Shown here piece after piece: positions 17,796-25,644 of a stretch of DNA of 64,000 nucleotides. The DNA is taken from the NCBI GenBank assembly GCA_022786995.1, contig JALFUW010000029.1, positions 1 through 64,000 of the forward strand, in the 5' to 3' direction. The position numbers and the translations under genes were made by a program. This stretch comes from Clostridiales bacterium. GTDB taxonomy: Bacteria > Bacillota > Clostridia > Oscillospirales > Oscillospiraceae. The notes under the pieces are model-generated. The model was not told the DNA's origin, did not search any database, and worked only from the letters and a program-made list of their open reading frames with translations. Within the stretch, counting starts at the first letter, position 1, and each line of letters begins with the position of its first letter.

Positions 17796-17842
17796 TAAAA
17801 AGGGAGCGGGGCGAATGCTGCATTCACCCCGCTGTAGCTCCC
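17796..17842 (-). terminator. Attenuating terminator between rpmH and rnpA
   Basis: On the minus strand a 13-bp stem (AGCGGGGTGAATG with CATTCGCCCCGCT) with a 3-nt loop is followed by TCCCTTTTT. An outer GGGAG/CTCCC pair can extend it. Partial read-through would serve the downstream genes. Confidence 0.75.
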
Positions 17843-17900
17843 GTTTCGCTCTGAAAGCGCGTATTCCGTTTGCGTGGTATCGACCCACTTAACAGGCGCA

Positions 17901-18035
17901 TCAGGCGGACAGAACCTTGCGGCCCTTGGCACGACGGCGGGCCAGAACCTTGCGGCCGTTGGAAGTAGCCATTCTCTGACGGAAACCGTGAACCTTGGAA
18001 CGGTGACGGCGGCTGGGCTGGTAGGTACGCTTCAT
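17901..18035 (-). CDS. rpmH: Ribosomal protein L34
   Basis: A 44-residue protein from the ATG at 18035 to the TGA at 17901-17903. It begins [12 protein letters not shown], contains [13 protein letters not shown] and R-R-R-A-K-G-R, and ends in K-V-L-S-A, the textbook L34 sequence of the large ribosomal subunit. RBS AGGAGG lies 11 nt upstream. It is the first gene of the rpmH-rnpA-yidD-yidC-jag operon. Confidence 0.98.
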   Translation of the reverse strand: MKRTYQPSRRHRSKVHGFRQRMATSNGRKVLARRRAKGRKVLSA

Positions 18036-18130
18036 AACACTTACACCTCCTGTCAAAATTCAATATGCTCAACAGTCAAAATTTGACCGCAGCAACACAA
18101 ATTCACAGACCAATACAGTCATGCCAGACC

Positions 18131-18159
18131 ATTATAACCGAAAAAAGCGGTTTGGTCAA
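18131..18159 (-). promoter_or_regulatory. Sigma-A promoter of the rpmH operon
   Basis: TTGACC and a perfect TATAAT with a 17-bp spacer on the minus strand, with about 90 nt of leader before rpmH. It lies just after the capA stop. Confidence 0.85.
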
Positions 18160-18162
18160 TAT

Positions 18163-19263
18163 TTATTTCCCGATTTTGCGGATTTTCAGGTTTGGCCCCT
18201 CAAAGGAGCCGTCCAGCTTGCGAAGAACCCGGGCATATTCTTCCGAATCCGCTGCCATGAGGGTGGGCTGATAGTTGTTGACGGTATTCTCGGAGCTGAT
18301 GGAGCAGGGGACGATTTTCAAACTTCCCAGAGAAATTTTTCCTTCCGGGGAGCGGATGACCTCCTGCTGCAATAGCACCGTGTCAAAATCCTCGGGCTTG
18401 CTGTTTCCGCCGAAGCAGAAGTTGCCCATGGAGTAGTAGATGATGCCGCTTTCATAGACTTCGATGGGCTGGAGCACATGGGGATGGCTGCCCCAGACAA
18501 TGTCCGCCCCCGCGTCGATGGCGGCGTGCCCAACGTCGGTTTGCAGCTGATTTGGGCGGTAGCTGCCCTCCACGCCCCAGTGGGGGGCCACGATCACCAG
18601 CTCCGCCCCCTGTTCCCGCAGGGCGGCGATTTCCGCCTTCATATTCTCCGCGTCCAGCTTGTAGTAGACCATGCCATACAGGCCCACCTTCAGGCCGCAG
18701 TCCAGCTCGATGAGCACGCCGCTGTCCCGCTCACCATAGGGAATCCCCGCTTCTTCCAGCACCGCCCGGGTGGAATCGTAACCGGCCTGTCCATAGTCAA
18801 AGCTATGGTTGTTGGCCAGGGTCACCACTTCCACGGAATTGTCCGTGAGGATGTGGCTGTAAGCCGGGGAGCCGCGGAAGGTGTAGGTCTTGTCCGCAGG
18901 GTTCCCCACGTCGGTCAGGGTGCCCTCCAGATTCACAAAGGTGGCATCGTCCGCTTCAAAATAAGAAACCACGTTGCGGAAGGGGTAGCTGTAATCCTCG
19001 CCGACTACCCTGGGAAATCCCACGTCGGCGTAGGTGTTTTGGGGGTTTGCGCCCAAGGTGCAGTCGCCTACGAAGGTCAGGAGGAACCGTTCTTCCGTCG
19101 GCGCTGTTTCGGCGGGAGCGGTGGTTTCCGCGGCGGATTCTGTGACCATCACGGGAATGACGGCCTCCGTCTGCGCCGTGGTTTCTGTCGGGGGTGCTTT
19201 TTGACATCCGGTCAGACAGAGGGCGCAGACAAGGGCGAATAGAATTGATTTTTCAGGACGCAC
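18163..19263 (-). CDS. CapA-family lipoprotein (metallophosphatase-like)
   Basis: 366 residues. The first 20 are a lipoprotein signal with lipobox L-T-G-C (Cys20), followed by a Thr/Glu-rich linker. The PGA_cap domain (about 60-320) shows F-V-G-D-C-T-L-G, F-V-N-L-E-G-T-L, L-A-N-N-H-S-F-D and A-P-H-W-G-V-E. Such proteins were named from poly-gamma-glutamate capsule synthesis (CapA/PgsA), but capB and capC are absent here, and many family members act in other envelope tasks. It lies 18 bp downstream of typA on the same strand and may be co-transcribed. Confidence 0.88.
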   Translation of the reverse strand: MRPEKSILFALVCALCLTGCQKAPPTETTAQTEAVIPVMVTESAAETTAPAETAPTEERFLLTFVGDCTLGANPQNTYADVGFPRVVGEDYSYPFRNVVSYFEADDATFVNLEGTLTDVGNPADKTYTFRGSPAYSHILTDNSVEVVTLANNHSFDYGQAGYDSTRAVLEEAGIPYGERDSGVLIELDCGLKVGLYGMVYYKLDAENMKAEIAALREQGAELVIVAPHWGVEGSYRPNQLQTDVGHAAIDAGADIVWGSHPHVLQPIEVYESGIIYYSMGNFCFGGNSKPEDFDTVLLQQEVIRSPEGKISLGSLKIVPCSISSENTVNNYQPTLMAADSEEYARVLRKLDGSFEGPNLKIRKIGK

Positions 19264-19281
19264 ACGGCATCTCCCCTTGTA

Positions 19282-21117
19282 TTAACCCTGCTCCTGGGCC
19301 CGTTTCTTCATCAGATTGCGCATACGGATGCTGTGATCCAGCTCCCGCTTGCGGATGCGCAGGCTCTTGGGGGTGCATTCCAGCAGCTCGTCGTCTGCCA
19401 GGAATTCCAGACACTGTTCCAGAGACATGATCTTGGGAGGTACCAGACGGATGGCGTCGTCGGAACCGGCGGCGCGCATGTTAGTCAACTGCTTGCGCTT
19501 GCAGACGTTGACGGTCATATCCTCGTTCCGGCTGCAAATGCCCACCACCATACCGGCATAGACAGGGGTGCCGGGGCCGATGAGCAGGGTGCCCCGCTCT
19601 TGGGCAGCGCCCAGACCATAGGTCACGGCTTCGCCGCTTTCGAAGGCAATGAGGGAGCCCACCAGACGGCGCTCGATTTCGCCCTTCATGGGAGCGTAAG
19701 AATCCAGCACGGAGGACATGATGCCCTCGCCCTTGGTGTCGGTCAGGAACTCATTGCGGTAGCCGAACAGGCCACGGGAGGGCACCAGGAACTCCAGACG
19801 GTAGCGGTTGCCCATGGGGGTCATGCCCAGCAGGTCACCCTTCCGGCGGCCCATCTTCTCAATGACGGAGCCCATGCACTCCTCGGGCACGTCAGCCACC
19901 ATCCGCTCGATGGGCTCGCAGAGCTTGCCGTCGATGGTCTTGGTCAGCACACGGGGGGTGGACACGGAGAACTCATAGCCCTCCCGGCGCATGGTCTCCA
20001 TCAGGATGGACAGGTGCATTTCGCCCCGGCCCGCCACGTTGAAGGCGTCGGTGCCCTGCTCGGTGACGTGGAGGGACACGTCCTTGAGCAGCTCCTTTTC
20101 CAGCCGGTCCCGCAGGTTCCGGGAGGTGACGAATTTGCCCTCCTTACCGGCGAAGGGAGAGTCGTTGACGGCGAAGGTCATTTCGATGGTGGGGTCGGAG
20201 ATTTTCACGAAGGGCAGGGGCTCCACGCAGTCGGGGGCGCACAGGGTGCGGCCAATGGTGATATCCGCCATGCCGGAAAGGGCCACGATTTCACCGGCGT
20301 GGGCCTCGGGGATGGGGTTCTTGCCCAGCCCATCAAACTCGTACAGGGCAACCACCTTGCCCTTCTGCTTGATTTCGGGGTCGTGGAAGTCACAGATGGT
20401 GACCTCCTGATTGACCTTGATGGTGCCCCGCTCCACACGACCCACGGCAATCCGGCCAACATACTCGTTATAGTCAATGGAGGACACCAGCAGCTGCAGC
20501 GGCGCGGTGTCGTCGCCGCCGGGGGCGGGAATGTAGTTGACAATGGTCTCGAACAGGGGGGTCAGGTCGGTGCCCACCTCGTCGGGGCCGTAGGAAGCGG
20601 TGCCCTGACGGCCGGAGCAGAAAATTGTGGGGGAGTTAAACTGCTCGTCGGTGGCGTCCAGCTCCAGCAGCAGCTCCAGAACCTCGTCCATGACCTCATG
20701 GATCCGGGCGTCGGGCTTGTCAATCTTGTTGACGGCAACGATGACCTTGTGGCCCAGCTCCAGGGCCTTCTGGAGCACGAACCGGGTTTGGGGCATGGGG
20801 CCTTCGGCGGCATCTACCAGCAGGATAACGCCGTTGACCATTTTCAGGATCCGCTCCACCTCGCCGCCGAAGTCGGCGTGGCCCGGGGTATCGACAATGT
20901 TGATTTTGTAGTCCTTATAGTGTACAGAGGTGTTCTTTGCAAGAATGGTGATGCCCCGCTCCCGCTCCAGATCGCCGGAGTCCATGACGCGCTCCACCGT
21001 GGCCTGATTCTCCCGGTAGATGCCGCCCTGCTTCAGCATTTCGTCCACCAGGGTGGTTTTGCCGTGGTCAACGTGGGCAATAATGGCAATATTGCGGATT
21101 TTGTCCTGAGAAAACAT
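19282..21117 (-). CDS. typA: Ribosome-associated GTPase TypA/BipA
   Basis: 611 residues from the ATG at 21117 (MFSQDKIRNI), which follows AAGGAG; an upstream in-frame start at 21153 lacks an RBS and would add 12 unlikely residues. G-domain motifs are A-H-V-D-H-G-K-T-T-L (G1), D-T-P-G-H-A-D-F (G3) and N-K-I-D (G4), followed by the EF-G-like domains and the BipA-specific C-terminus. TypA is a translational GTPase that helps large-subunit assembly and stress adaptation. Its own promoter is at 21168-21196. Confidence 0.97.
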   Translation of the reverse strand: MFSQDKIRNIAIIAHVDHGKTTLVDEMLKQGGIYRENQATVERVMDSGDLERERGITILAKNTSVHYKDYKINIVDTPGHADFGGEVERILKMVNGVILLVDAAEGPMPQTRFVLQKALELGHKVIVAVNKIDKPDARIHEVMDEVLELLLELDATDEQFNSPTIFCSGRQGTASYGPDEVGTDLTPLFETIVNYIPAPGGDDTAPLQLLVSSIDYNEYVGRIAVGRVERGTIKVNQEVTICDFHDPEIKQKGKVVALYEFDGLGKNPIPEAHAGEIVALSGMADITIGRTLCAPDCVEPLPFVKISDPTIEMTFAVNDSPFAGKEGKFVTSRNLRDRLEKELLKDVSLHVTEQGTDAFNVAGRGEMHLSILMETMRREGYEFSVSTPRVLTKTIDGKLCEPIERMVADVPEECMGSVIEKMGRRKGDLLGMTPMGNRYRLEFLVPSRGLFGYRNEFLTDTKGEGIMSSVLDSYAPMKGEIERRLVGSLIAFESGEAVTYGLGAAQERGTLLIGPGTPVYAGMVVGICSRNEDMTVNVCKRKQLTNMRAAGSDDAIRLVPPKIMSLEQCLEFLADDELLECTPKSLRIRKRELDHSIRMRNLMKKRAQEQG

Positions 21118-21167
21118 ATAATTTATTCTCCTTTTTGAAGATACTTGACACAAACTCTCACTTTTGT

Positions 21168-21196
21168 ATTATAGCACTTCAACAAAAAGAATGCAA
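21168..21196 (-). promoter_or_regulatory. Sigma-A promoter of typA
   Basis: TTGCAT and TATAAT with a 17-bp spacer, about 50 bp before the typA start. Confidence 0.78.
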
Positions 21197-21309
21197 TATA
21201 TTTGGTGAAATTTACGAGAAAAAGTTGCAAAAACAGCGCCCAATTGCGCGGTGCTCATAAAACAGTATTGGCGTGTGTTTCCCTGCAGTTGCCCCCTGAA
21301 TACAAGCGG

Positions 21310-21343
21310 AACGCCCGAAGAATCCGTGGACTCTTCGGGCGTT
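21310..21343. terminator. Hairpin after the QueD-like gene
   Basis: A perfect 12-bp inverted repeat (AACGCCCGAAGA / TCTTCGGGCGTT) with a 10-nt loop lies 19 bp past the stop of the QueD-like gene. It is the likely end of the fur-queD transcript. Confidence 0.7.
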
Positions 21344-21361
21344 CTGTTTTGCGTATAGAGA

Positions 21362-21928
21362 TTATTGTTTCCTGTATCCGCATTTCGGGCATATGCCTTT
21401 TTCGTTCAGGGCAATACCGCACAGAGGGCAGCGATCCACAGTGCCTTCCGGCTTATATTCCTGGGAGGCAGCATTCACGCCGCTGGTGAACGTCAGCTTG
21501 GCGATATTCAGCTTGTCCTTCAGGAGTTCATAGACGATCTTGATCATGCCCTCGACGGTCATGGTCTCCTTTGTTACGACCAGACGGCAATCAGGATAGG
21601 CCGTGGCCAGCTCGGTCTGGAATGCGGGGCCTTTCATCTTGTTGGTCGGAGCGCCATCCTTGATACCCTGCTCTTCATAGACCTTCAGAATTGCGGGCAG
21701 CAGCGGATCGTCTTCCCGCAGAATCAGAGCATGGTCGAAATTCTTCAGAACCTCCCATGCCGTCTTCTGGATTTCGTTGCAGGGGAAGACCATATTCACG
21801 CCCGGCTCCACAGTGTCCTCAACCTCGATGGTCAGGACGCCGGTATGTCCATGCAGATACTGAGCCTCTCCCTTGAAGCCATAAAAACGGTGTGCGTACT
21901 GCAGGTCTAATGTCGTAATGCTTCGCAT
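21362..21928 (-). CDS. QueD/PTPS-like protein with C-terminal zinc ribbon
   Basis: 188 residues from the ATG at 21928 (MRSITTLDLQYAH; RBS AAGGAGG). The first 150 resemble 6-pyruvoyl/6-carboxy-tetrahydropterin synthases: Y-A-H-R-F-Y, then L-H-G-H, the zinc-binding histidines, and D-H-A-L. The usual catalytic Cys of C-x3-H-G-H is an alanine here (E-A-Q-Y-L-H-G-H). The last 25 residues add a zinc ribbon with two C-x2-C pairs, not part of normal QueD. No queC, queE or queF is nearby. It lies 62 bp after a Fur-family gene, probably in the same operon. Its reaction is uncertain. Confidence 0.75.
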   Translation of the reverse strand: MRSITTLDLQYAHRFYGFKGEAQYLHGHTGVLTIEVEDTVEPGVNMVFPCNEIQKTAWEVLKNFDHALILREDDPLLPAILKVYEEQGIKDGAPTNKMKGPAFQTELATAYPDCRLVVTKETMTVEGMIKIVYELLKDKLNIAKLTFTSGVNAASQEYKPEGTVDRCPLCGIALNEKGICPKCGYRKQ

Positions 21929-21990
21929 AATAATCCTCCTTAAAAATTGATTTATGAAAACGCTCGTTTCCGCGCTTTTTCCGTAAGTAT

Positions 21991-22392
21991 TTATTCCTGA
22001 ACGGAATCCTGCTGCTTCTTGCATTCCGGGCAGACACCATGAAAGAGGATATCATAACCGGTGAAGTCAAATCCATGGGTATCCCGGATCCCATGCTCAA
22101 GGCCAGTGACAAAATCCATGTCCACATCAAAGACGCGTCCGCATATTTTACATTTCACATGGCAGTGGTTTCGGCAGATATGATCAAAGCGGTCGGCACA
22201 CCCCGGGATTTCAAGCCGGCGAATTTCTCCCATTTCCGATAACAGATTCAGATTTCGGTATACGGTTGCCTTGCTGATCGTGGGATGCTCCCGGATGATT
22301 TCCTCATAAACCTCATCTGCCGTGGCGTGGCAATGCAATCTATTCACTGCCTCCAAGACCAGGGAGCGTTGGATCGTATTACGTCGTGCCAT
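21991..22392 (-). CDS. Fur-family metalloregulator
   Basis: 133 residues from the ATG at 22392; AAGGTG is 6 nt upstream, and the GTG at 22401 lies within that RBS and is less likely. The winged helix has T-I-S-K-A-T-V-Y-R-N-L-N-L-L. The metal region has H-V-K-C-K-I-C-G and a second pair, C-P-E-C, the structural zinc site typical of Fur, PerR and Zur. Which metal or oxidant it senses cannot be told by eye. A 7-1-7 box overlaps its own -10 element, so it is probably autoregulated. The downstream QueD-like zinc-ribbon protein hints at zinc, as Zur often controls QueD paralogues. Confidence 0.88.
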   Translation of the reverse strand: MARRNTIQRSLVLEAVNRLHCHATADEVYEEIIREHPTISKATVYRNLNLLSEMGEIRRLEIPGCADRFDHICRNHCHVKCKICGRVFDVDMDFVTGLEHGIRDTHGFDFTGYDILFHGVCPECKKQQDSVQE

Positions 22393-22423
22393 ATTGTTCA
22401 CCTTATTGATAATAATTTCTTAT

Positions 22424-22438
22424 TGATATAATATATCA
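22424..22438. promoter_or_regulatory. Fur/PerR/Zur-type 7-1-7 operator
   Basis: TGATATA-A-TATATCA has perfect 7-bp arms around one base, the layout of Fur-superfamily boxes. It overlaps the -10 hexamer of the fur promoter. Confidence 0.65.
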
Positions 22439-22456
22439 TTAATGTTTGGAAGTCAA
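22428..22456 (-). promoter_or_regulatory. Sigma-A promoter of the fur-queD-like operon
   Basis: TTGACT and TATTAT with a 17-bp spacer on the minus strand, about 36 bp before the fur start. Confidence 0.72.
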
Positions 22457-22532
22457 GACCCAATTTGAAAAAATATTCCTAATACTCTTTACGCGTCTAT
22501 CCCTTGTAACTTGTCAGGTAAACACAGACAAA

Positions 22533-22567
22533 TCCTCCATATGATCGCTGTTTGATCATATGGAGGA
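22533..22567. repeat. Perfect 14-7-14 inverted repeat downstream of the MATE gene
   Basis: TCCTCCATATGATC and its exact complement flank a 7-base loop. A second hairpin (22578-22598, followed by T5 on the plus strand) lies between it and the MATE stop. It may be the end of the marR-MATE transcript, although its T-run is poor. Confidence 0.55.
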
Positions 22568-22611
22568 CTCACTATCGTATGGAAGCCCGGCTTATGCTGG
22601 GCGGGTTTTTG

Positions 22612-23979
22612 TCATTGTGTTTTTCCCTCTTTCAGCAGCCGGGTAAAGAAGCGGAAGAACAGGCCGGTGGTGACGGCGGCGGCAAGGATGTCCGATACTG
22701 GCTCCGCAAGGAACACAGCAAAGGCCTTGTTCGCAAAGAAATTTGGCAAGATGAAAATGAGAGGAATCAGCAGAATGATCTTTCGCAGGCAGGCCATAAG
22801 CAGGCAGATTTTTGCCTGACCCAGCGCCATGAAGGTCTGCTGGCAGCTGATCTGGAAGCCGATGGAAAAAGCACCGGCAAAGTAGATTCGCATGGCCCAG
22901 GCGGCGTAGCTGACCAGCGCGGAATCCGAGGTGAAAATCCCCGCGAACATCCGGGGCACCGCCATCAGCAGCAGCCAGAACACGGTGGTGTAGCCCACGC
23001 AGGTGAAAAACTGGCAGAAAAAGGCCTCCTTCACCCGATCCAGCTTTTTTGCGCCATAGTTGAAGCTGATGAGGGGCTGGCCGCCCTGACAAATGCCGTT
23101 CAGGGGCATGGCGACCAGCTGGTTGAGGGAGGTCAGCACCGTCATGGCGCCCACCGCCACATCGCCGCCAAACCGGGAAAGAGAAGAAGTGAAGCTGATG
23201 GACAGAATGCTCTCTGTGGAAACCATGACAAAGCTGGACACGCCCAAAGCAAGGCAGGGACCGATGACAGAAGGCACCAGCTTCATGTTGGCAAGACGGA
23301 GCTTCAGAGTGGTCTTCTTTCCCAGCAGGAAGCAGAGAATCCAGATGGCGCTGACCGCCTGAGACAGCACCGTCGCCAGCGCCGCGCCGGACACGCCCAT
23401 GTTTAGGCCAAAAATCAGAATGGGGTCAAGGACGATGTTGATGACCGCGCCGATGACGGTGGTGAGCATGCTGATTTTGGAGAAACCTTGCGTGGTGATG
23501 AAGGGGTTCATGCCCATGACGATGAGCACGAACACGCTGCCGCAGATGTAGATGTTGGCGTATTCCAGCGCATAGGGAAGGGTCGCGTCGCTGCCGCCGA
23601 AGAGCCGGATCAGGTCGGGGCAGAATCTGTAGAACACGATGGTCAGTATCACCGCCAGAATCATCAGCACCGCAAAGCAGTTGCCCATAATGTTCTCGGC
23701 CTTTTCCCGGTTGCCCTCGCCCATGGCGATGGCGGCCCTAGGAGCGCCGCCGGCCCCGGCTAGCATGGCAAAGGCGGTAATGAGCATCAAAATGGGGGCG
23801 AACAGTCCCACGCCTGTCAGCGCCAGTCCACCGATCCCGGGGATGTGCCCCAGGTAAATGCGGTCAACGATGTTGTAGAGCAGGTTGATGATCTGCGCCA
23901 CCACTGCGGGCACTGCAAGCTCCAGCATCCATTTCCGAATGGAGCCGATGCCCATATCCTTTTTCTGTGTATCAGCCAT
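22612..23979 (-). CDS. MATE-family multidrug/sodium efflux transporter
   Basis: 455 residues with twelve hydrophobic segments in two similar halves, typical of MATE exporters of the NorM/DinF type, which expel cationic drugs or metabolites against Na+ or H+. Recognisable stretches are M-L-E-L-A-V-P-A-V-V-A-Q-I near the N-terminus and the loop G-M-N-P-F-I-T-T-Q-G. The gene starts 30 bp after the MarR regulator on the same strand, the usual arrangement for drug-inducible efflux. Substrates are unknown. Confidence 0.93.
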   Translation of the reverse strand: MADTQKKDMGIGSIRKWMLELAVPAVVAQIINLLYNIVDRIYLGHIPGIGGLALTGVGLFAPILMLITAFAMLAGAGGAPRAAIAMGEGNREKAENIMGNCFAVLMILAVILTIVFYRFCPDLIRLFGGSDATLPYALEYANIYICGSVFVLIVMGMNPFITTQGFSKISMLTTVIGAVINIVLDPILIFGLNMGVSGAALATVLSQAVSAIWILCFLLGKKTTLKLRLANMKLVPSVIGPCLALGVSSFVMVSTESILSISFTSSLSRFGGDVAVGAMTVLTSLNQLVAMPLNGICQGGQPLISFNYGAKKLDRVKEAFFCQFFTCVGYTTVFWLLLMAVPRMFAGIFTSDSALVSYAAWAMRIYFAGAFSIGFQISCQQTFMALGQAKICLLMACLRKIILLIPLIFILPNFFANKAFAVFLAEPVSDILAAAVTTGLFFRFFTRLLKEGKTQ

Positions 23980-24009
23980 ATGATGTACCTTCCTGTAGGC
24001 GATTTGCCT

Positions 24010-24453
24010 TTATTTCACGGCTTCACGGTCAAGGGCCGCGATATTGTCCATGATTTTCCGGGTGATGGCCCGCATTTGCGCCCGTTCGTCGAGGGAAATC
24101 CCAGCGTATAGCGCCTCAAAAAACTGCCTCTGAAGTGTTGCCCCGGCTTCCGCAATCTCCGTGCCCTTTTCAGTCAGCACCAGATGACAGGCACGGCGGT
24201 CGGCGGGATCATACCGGCGGGTGAGGATGCCCTGGGCTTCCAGACTGGTAACTGCCAGAGACACATGGGACTTGGCAATGCCCCGGCAGGAGACAATGTC
24301 CGCCGCCCGGTCAAGGCTCGGGTTGTTGTGCAGAAACAGCAGCACCGCCAGTTCATTTTGGGTCAGGCCGAAGTCCCTGCATACCGGCTCCAAGCTGCGG
24401 CTATATTCTTTTTTCGCCTTGCTCATGGCGTCAAAATAGCTGGACAGCTCCAT
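24010..24453 (-). CDS. MarR-family transcriptional regulator
   Basis: 147 residues from the ATG at 24453 (MELSSYF), which follows GGAGG; upstream in-frame codons lie across the operator. The winged helix is evident: L-T-Q-N-E-L-A-V-L-L-F-L, S-H-V-S-L-A-V-T-S-L-E-A-Q-G-I-L, then the wing R-R-Y-D-P-A-D-R-R-A-C. MarR dimers bind palindromes and release on ligand binding. Two copies of GTTC-N6-GAAC flank its promoter, so it probably represses itself and the MATE gene. Confidence 0.92.
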   Translation of the reverse strand: MELSSYFDAMSKAKKEYSRSLEPVCRDFGLTQNELAVLLFLHNNPSLDRAADIVSCRGIAKSHVSLAVTSLEAQGILTRRYDPADRRACHLVLTEKGTEIAEAGATLQRQFFEALYAGISLDERAQMRAITRKIMDNIAALDREAVK

Positions 24454-24470
24454 TTCGCTTCCTCCAAAAT

Positions 24471-24484
24471 GTTCGTTTTTGAAC
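24471..24484. promoter_or_regulatory. Candidate MarR operator, proximal
   Basis: GTTC-N6-GAAC (GTTCGTTTTTGAAC) lies between the -10 box and the RBS. Confidence 0.5.
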
Positions 24485-24491
24485 TTTTGGA

Positions 24492-24520
24492 AGTATATCA
24501 CCGGAAGGGAGAATTGTCAA
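24492..24520 (-). promoter_or_regulatory. Sigma-A promoter of marR-MATE
   Basis: A perfect TTGACA and TATACT with a 17-bp spacer on the minus strand. Confidence 0.8.
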
Positions 24521-24529
24521 GCGGATATT

Positions 24530-24543
24530 GTTCAAATTAGAAC
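24530..24543. promoter_or_regulatory. Candidate MarR operator, distal
   Basis: A second GTTC-N6-GAAC (GTTCAAATTAGAAC) lies just upstream of the -35 box, 59 bp centre to centre from the first. Confidence 0.5.
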
Positions 24544-24552
24544 GATTTTTGC

Positions 24553-24618
24553 TGTAGAGCATCGGAATCATACCCAGAAGGAACAGCGAAAGGGCGGGTC
24601 GTTGACCCGCCCCTACAG
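24553..24618. repeat. Type A element remnant
   Basis: A GGGCGGGTC-GTT-GACCCGCCC palindrome (24592-24612) followed by CCTACAG, with a matching CTGTAG at 24553. It looks like a decayed copy of the type A family. Confidence 0.55.
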
Positions 24619-24631
24619 AGAATGACTTGCC

Positions 24632-25072
24632 TTATTCCCCCTGAAATTTCTTGAGATTTCGGTTTAAGTCCCGGGTGTCCCATTTCTTTTCCAGCCACAT
24701 GGCGTACCACATGGCGACCATGGCGGCTTCCAGAATCACCACCAGTGTCATACCGGCCCAGACCGGCGCGCCCCGGAACCAGCGGAAGCCCAGCGCGCCT
24801 CCCAGGAAAGCGATATTAGCCAGCAGACCCCAGAGAAGCACCCGGCCCTTGCTGTCGCCGAAGGACTTCCCCTCCGGGAAGATGGCAGTTTCCGCGCAGG
24901 CAAACAGCATACTCACCACCAGCATTTGCAGCATGGTCAGAATGTCCACCGTGTACACTCCCTGCAAGGCATTCACAACGGCCTTGAAGAAGATGCCGGC
25001 CACCGTGTAGATGCTCATGTGGTACTTCATTTTCACGCCCCACAGATAAAACCGATTGAATCCACTCATCAT
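24632..25072 (-). CDS. DUF3021-type small membrane protein
   Basis: 146 residues from the ATG at 25072, preceded by AAAGGAG; a GTG at 25090 overlapping the upstream stop is a weaker choice. It has four hydrophobic segments and a charged C-terminal tail (E-K-K-W-D-T-R-D-L-N-R-N-L-K-K). The size, topology and position right after a LytTR gene fit DUF3021, a family that pairs with such regulators in Firmicutes and may tether or inhibit them. The family call rests on context as much as on sequence. Confidence 0.65.
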   Translation of the reverse strand: MMSGFNRFYLWGVKMKYHMSIYTVAGIFFKAVVNALQGVYTVDILTMLQMLVVSMLFACAETAIFPEGKSFGDSKGRVLLWGLLANIAFLGGALGFRWFRGAPVWAGMTLVVILEAAMVAMWYAMWLEKKWDTRDLNRNLKKFQGE

Positions 25073-25086
25073 AATGCTTGCTCCTT

Positions 25087-25524
25087 TCACATTCCCAGCT
25101 TTTCCCGCAGGGCGGGGGCATAGTGCCGGGAGATCATAATTTTTTCTCCTGTGGTTAAGGCGGCCTCAATGCGCCCGGCTCCGCAGCTGCGCAGACGCCG
25201 GATGGCGTAGAGGTTCACCACGCAGGACTTGCCGCAGCGCAGCAGCCCGGTAGCGGCCCACCGCTCCTCCAGCTCCGCCAGCGTCAGGGCGGGCTGGTAC
25301 ATTCCCCTTTCCGTGTAGACGAAGGTTTTTTCCTCCACCGTTTCGCAGTACACGACATCGGAAATGCTCAGCGGCAGAAGGTCTCGGCGCTCATTCCACA
25401 CCAGCAGCTTCTGCATCCCGGAGCGTACCAGCGCCAGAAGGCGAAGCATTTCGTCATCCAGCCCCCGGCAGCGGAGGATGACCTCGTTTTCTTCATTTTC
25501 CGTATGTTCTACCGTAATTTTCAT
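25087..25524 (-). CDS. LytTR-domain DNA-binding regulator
   Basis: 145 residues. The C-terminal LytTR domain (about 45-142) has the patterns I-S-D-V-V-Y-C-E-T, L-A-E-L-E-E-R-W, C-G-K-S-C-V-V-N-L and I-M-I-S-R-H-Y. There is no receiver domain, so it is a stand-alone LytTR regulator of the type found with DUF3021 membrane proteins, often autoregulated. Its promoter contains an inverted repeat that could be its binding site. Confidence 0.88.
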   Translation of the reverse strand: MKITVEHTENEENEVILRCRGLDDEMLRLLALVRSGMQKLLVWNERRDLLPLSISDVVYCETVEEKTFVYTERGMYQPALTLAELEERWAATGLLRCGKSCVVNLYAIRRLRSCGAGRIEAALTTGEKIMISRHYAPALREKLGM

Positions 25525-25543
25525 ACCCGGCCCCCTTTCGTGG

Positions 25544-25576
25544 TTTCATCCTATCACATCGGGATGAAAGGCGCAA
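25544..25576 (-). promoter_or_regulatory. Promoter and inverted-repeat operator of the LytTR gene
   Basis: TTGCGC (25571-25576) and TAGGAT (25548-25553) are 17 bp apart on the minus strand. TTTCATCC at 25544-25551 and GGATGAAA at 25562-25569 form a perfect 8-10-8 inverted repeat over the -10 region. Confidence 0.62.
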
Positions 25577-25618
25577 GCGGTGTGCCGCTAAGGTGCGTTT
25601 TTGCCGGGGGAAGGTGCA

Positions 25619-25642
25619 AAAGCTCCCCTTACGGGGAGCTTT
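25619..25642 (-). terminator. Terminator of the acs cluster
   Basis: AAAGCTCCCC and its complement with a short loop lie directly after the DUF3786 stop, followed by a short T-run on the minus strand. Confidence 0.65.
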
Positions 25643-25644
25643 CG

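Noticed and set aside
18163-19263. Poly-gamma-glutamate capsule operon
   Set aside because: capB, capC and capD are absent; CapA-like lipoproteins occur widely without capsule.
19333-21138. Long plus-strand frame opposite typA, and similar ones opposite thrS, acsB and fhs
   Set aside because: All mirror conserved genes and have low-complexity Gly/Val/His translations.
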